Assembly (NCBI GenBank): GCA_900772565.1
Contig: CAAHET010000214.1
Location: forward strand, 1-47,135
DNA from: an uncultured Faecalibacterium sp.
Lineage (GTDB): Bacteria; Bacillota; Clostridia; Oscillospirales; Ruminococcaceae
DNA: 47,135 nt
Direction of reading: 5' to 3'
A model generated the notes under the pieces. It had not been told where the DNA came from and searched no databases. It saw only the letters and a program-made list of their open reading frames with translations. A program made the translations under genes and the position numbers. This document shows positions 44,678 through 47,135 of this stretch, piece by piece. The stretch's first letter is position 1. Each line of letters opens with the position of its first letter.

Positions 44678-46528
44678 TTACCGCTCCGCGCCGTCCTGTC
44701 TGGCGTGGTTTTTCTGCTTATTCTCGTACATCCGCTGATCGGCGATGTAGCACACCTGCTGCACATCAATGCTTTCGGCGGGGTACAAAGCATAGCCGCA
44801 GCTGGCACCTACGCTTACGGCGTTGCCGTCGATCTCGTAGGGCACGGCGATCATCTCACAGATCATGTCCATCTTGCGGGCGCAGGTCTCCTGCGTCATC
44901 GAGCCGAGCAGCAGCAGGGCGAACTCGTCGCCGCCCAGACGGAAAGCGTAGTCCCGGCTGCGGATGCAGCCCTGCAGCCGCTGAGAAACGCCCTTCAGCA
45001 GCTTGTCGCCCACATCATGACCGTAGGTATCGTTGACCGGCTTGAAGCGGTCCAAGTCCATATAGAACAGCGCAAAGGGCTGGCAGTGCTGTTCCAGCAC
45101 TGTCAGCACCCGGTCAAAATAGCGCTTGTTCAGCAGGCCGGTCAGACCATCGGTGTTGGCAAGGCTTTGCAGCAGGTGCTGCTTGCCCATATCCTGCGTG
45201 ATCATCATCACACGGGTCAGGCGGTCGCCTTTCCACGCCATGGGAACCACCGTCATCATGAAAAATGCACTCTTATCGCGGGCGGCATATTCCAGCTTGA
45301 GGGAGTCGTTGTCCGTTTTGATCAGCCTGCGCAGGTTTTCCGGGGTCAGCATCTGGGTGATCTTGGCGTTTTCGCTGTCGGTCAGCACCACAAACTTGCG
45401 CGATATCTGCTCCAGCAGCTGCTGGTAAGAGCCCTCCTTCGGGTACATCGGTTCCCCGCGCCGCTCGTAGTACTGGTAGCGGTCGCGGTCCAGATCGCAC
45501 ACCGCATAGCGCTCTACAACGCGCGCCATACCCGCAAACATCATATCGCTCGTCTCCCGGCGGCTCTCCAATTCCCGGCGGCGGTTGCGTTCCGCATCAC
45601 GCTGGATCTTTACCACGCCTGCTATGATCAGAAGCCCCAGCAGCGCAATGACCAGAATGGTTGCATTTTGCACCTTGCGCATTCCGGCATCCACCACCCC
45701 GGTGGGCACGATGCCGATGATGCTCCAGTCCATGAGCCCCAGTGGCTGATAGATCAGGTAATATCTCTGCCCGTTCATGGTGAACAGCACGCAGCCCTCG
45801 CCGCCCTGCGGCAGGGTCTGCACCATGGTATCAAAGTAGGGCTGATCCACACGGGCGTTCTGCTGCAAGTAATCAAACAGGTTGGTCATCTGCTCGGGAA
45901 TCTCGGTCTTTGTCTCGGTAGAGAGCACGATATCGCCGTTGGTGCGCACGATATAGCAATCGCTCTGTCCCTCATAGACCATGCTGCCCAGCAGCTTTTC
46001 CAGCACGGCGTTATCGTAGCTGACCACCAGTGCCGTATAAGTAGTACCGTTCAGTTGCAGCGGCTGCTCCATAGGGATGGCAAACAGGACCTTGCGGATG
46101 CCCTGACTGGAAGTATAACTGGAGATCACCGGCTCGTTTGCGGCGTACAGCTCCTCAAAAGCCTCCTTCATGTGCTCAGCTGTGCCCTGCCGCCCGGCAG
46201 TGGTCCAGAACTCGCACTGCTCGTTGAACAGATAAAAATCCGTGTACTGCCATGTAGCTCTTTGGGCAATGTACTCCTGCCACTGTTCCTCCTGCTCCCC
46301 CTGCTCCGCTAGAGCGCTCAGGTAGCTTTCCCAGTCGTTCAGAATATTCCAGTTGCGCTGGGCAAACATGGTAAAGGTCTTGGCGGACTGCCCATAGGTG
46401 GAAAGCAGGTTTGTCGTGCTTTCCTGATAGATCTGCTTCTGCGTATAGAAGCGGTAAGCAAAGATACTTACCAGCATCGCCAACAGCATTCCTGCTATGA
46501 GCAGGATGTTTTTTCGTTTCTGTTTCAT
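44678..46528 (-). CDS. Membrane diguanylate cyclase
   Basis: 616 residues. Two membrane spans (about 8-26 and 287-308) bracket a 260-residue extracytoplasmic sensor with a Cache-like pattern (VIRTNGDIVLSTE). A cytoplasmic PAS-like linker (about 335-440) is followed by a GGDEF domain (about 450-600) with LTGLLNKRYFD, FYMDLDRFKPVNDTYGHDVGD and RLGGDEFALLLLG, so the active site is intact and it should make c-di-GMP. No EAL domain. The message has a 240-base leader from the promoter at 46774-46803. Confidence 0.92.
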   Translation of the reverse strand: MKQKRKNILLIAGMLLAMLVSIFAYRFYTQKQIYQESTTNLLSTYGQSAKTFTMFAQRNWNILNDWESYLSALAEQGEQEEQWQEYIAQRATWQYTDFYLFNEQCEFWTTAGRQGTAEHMKEAFEELYAANEPVISSYTSSQGIRKVLFAIPMEQPLQLNGTTYTALVVSYDNAVLEKLLGSMVYEGQSDCYIVRTNGDIVLSTETKTEIPEQMTNLFDYLQQNARVDQPYFDTMVQTLPQGGEGCVLFTMNGQRYYLIYQPLGLMDWSIIGIVPTGVVDAGMRKVQNATILVIALLGLLIIAGVVKIQRDAERNRRRELESRRETSDMMFAGMARVVERYAVCDLDRDRYQYYERRGEPMYPKEGSYQQLLEQISRKFVVLTDSENAKITQMLTPENLRRLIKTDNDSLKLEYAARDKSAFFMMTVVPMAWKGDRLTRVMMITQDMGKQHLLQSLANTDGLTGLLNKRYFDRVLTVLEQHCQPFALFYMDLDRFKPVNDTYGHDVGDKLLKGVSQRLQGCIRSRDYAFRLGGDEFALLLLGSMTQETCARKMDMICEMIAVPYEIDGNAVSVGASCGYALYPAESIDVQQVCYIADQRMYENKQKNHARQDGAER

Positions 46529-46773
46529 TAAGGCTGTTTTCTCCCGACTACTCTACAGTCAAACCCTTCCCAAATGCTCTTCTATCGCAAGGCAAGAAAC
46601 CATTGCAACAGTCAACCGCATATTTGCGATATGCAATTCAACGCTGTTGCTGCTGCATTAAAAAGCTGAATTGCTACAAAGGCTTTGTCCGAAACGCTGT
46701 GCACAAAGTTCCGCAAAAGTGCACAAGCGCTGCCTGTCAGCTCTCGCATAAACCGACACTATTCCCAATAATT

Positions 46774-46803
46774 ATTATACCATCCCGCAAAAAATCCTGT
46801 CAA
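46774..46803 (-). promoter_or_regulatory. Promoter of the diguanylate cyclase gene
   Basis: On the minus strand TTGACA (46798-46803), 18 bases, TATAAT (46774-46779). The leader to the ATG at 46528 is 240 bases and contains GTGCAC inverted repeats but no riboswitch I recognise. Confidence 0.8.
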
Positions 46804-46890
46804 GACATCCCCGGGGCGATTCACGTCGTTTCATGGGCGATTCACGCAGATTTGCCCTGCTTTTGCCGCGCGAAAAGCACATAAAAACCA

Positions 46891-46941
46891 AAAAGACCCG
46901 CAGGCCGCGCCCGAACTTTCAGGGCTGCTGCGGGTCTTTTT
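46891..46941. terminator. Bidirectional terminator
   Basis: AAAAGACCCGCAG (46891-46903) pairs with CTGCGGGTCTTTTT (46928-46941), with A and T runs on either side. The rest of the window (46942-47135) holds no gene I can support. Confidence 0.8.
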
Positions 46942-47135
46942 GCTGGTGCGAGTAGTGATACAGAACTTTTCAAAAACCATCGTAGTACAATTCGTTTTTA
47001 AGGTCATCGGATAGCAACTTGCTTGTATTGCACCCCGATGGGCAGCCGTGTTTGAAATATAGTTGCCTTTTATATACCACACAACCTAAAAATTATCAAG
47101 TACGCGCAGCGTTCACTTCTCCCATCACCGGGAGC

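Noticed and set aside
46529..46773. c-di-GMP riboswitch in front of the GGDEF gene
   Set aside because: The conserved GEMM core and tetraloop/receptor sequence are not present.

Overview
The window looks like the chromosome of a GC-rich, low-oxygen Firmicute of the Oscillospiraceae (Faecalibacterium/Subdoligranulum-like). The evidence is a T-box-controlled pheST operon, HrcA/CIRCE-controlled groESL, spore-type genes (YlbJ-like, yqfC, yqfD), a type III plus a type I glutamine synthetase with an ANTAR regulator, and dense codon-biased genes with long antisense shadow frames. The genus is an inference; there is no rRNA in the window.

Left host part (1-20.46 kb): tandem leftward promoters leave the left edge (probably a stable-RNA operon). 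Then come pheT/pheS with a T-box leader, a YlbJ-like membrane protein, the rightward yqfC-yqfD pair, a leftward lon-ysxC-methyltransferase-hslO proteostasis operon, a Gx-transporter/ABC-F/YjjG cluster, a secreted SGNH hydrolase with a Ser/Lys-rich tail, a HAD phosphatase and groEL-groES.

Integrated element (20,477-34,524, about 14 kb, AT-rich): it is bounded by 28-bp direct repeats with one mismatch (attL/attR). The core carries the -35 box of the groES promoter. Pairs of GGTGTAGTA arm-type repeats lie inside each end. It encodes a Tn916-type integrase and excisionase, a FolD homologue, an HD-domain protein and small unknown genes. These are followed by wreckage of a phage late region: tape-measure gene pieces, a 5'-truncated group-I-like intron with an HNH endonuclease, a second group I intron core, a tail-fibre scrap, a lysin cell-wall-binding scrap, and an intact aroD with its own promoter and terminator next to attR. 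Deletion junctions can be seen near 25.2, 33.13 and 33.28 kb.

Most interesting signal: inside the tape-measure interruption (27,334-27,781) two consensus sigma-A promoters face each other. One drives an ORF-less RNA of about 115 nt. The other drives a leadered mRNA for a 41-residue single-span membrane peptide. They share one terminator hairpin, and a 13-nt direct repeat (12 central to the contact, 11 of 13 positions pairing) makes the small RNA antisense to the mRNA 5' leader. The mRNA leader also has mutually exclusive hairpins, one of which hides the Shine-Dalgarno. This is the architecture of a par/Fst- or TxpA-like type I toxin-antitoxin locus, and it could explain why a crippled prophage is retained.

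Right host part (34.5-47.1 kb): an acyltransferase, a rhomboid protease, a CYTH protein, an RlmI-like rRNA methyltransferase, then a nitrogen block (glnN, glnA, ANTAR regulator), pyrG and a membrane diguanylate cyclase. The glnN leader has a hairpin with an A1/G4 hexaloop that overlaps an intrinsic terminator, which suggests ANTAR antitermination.
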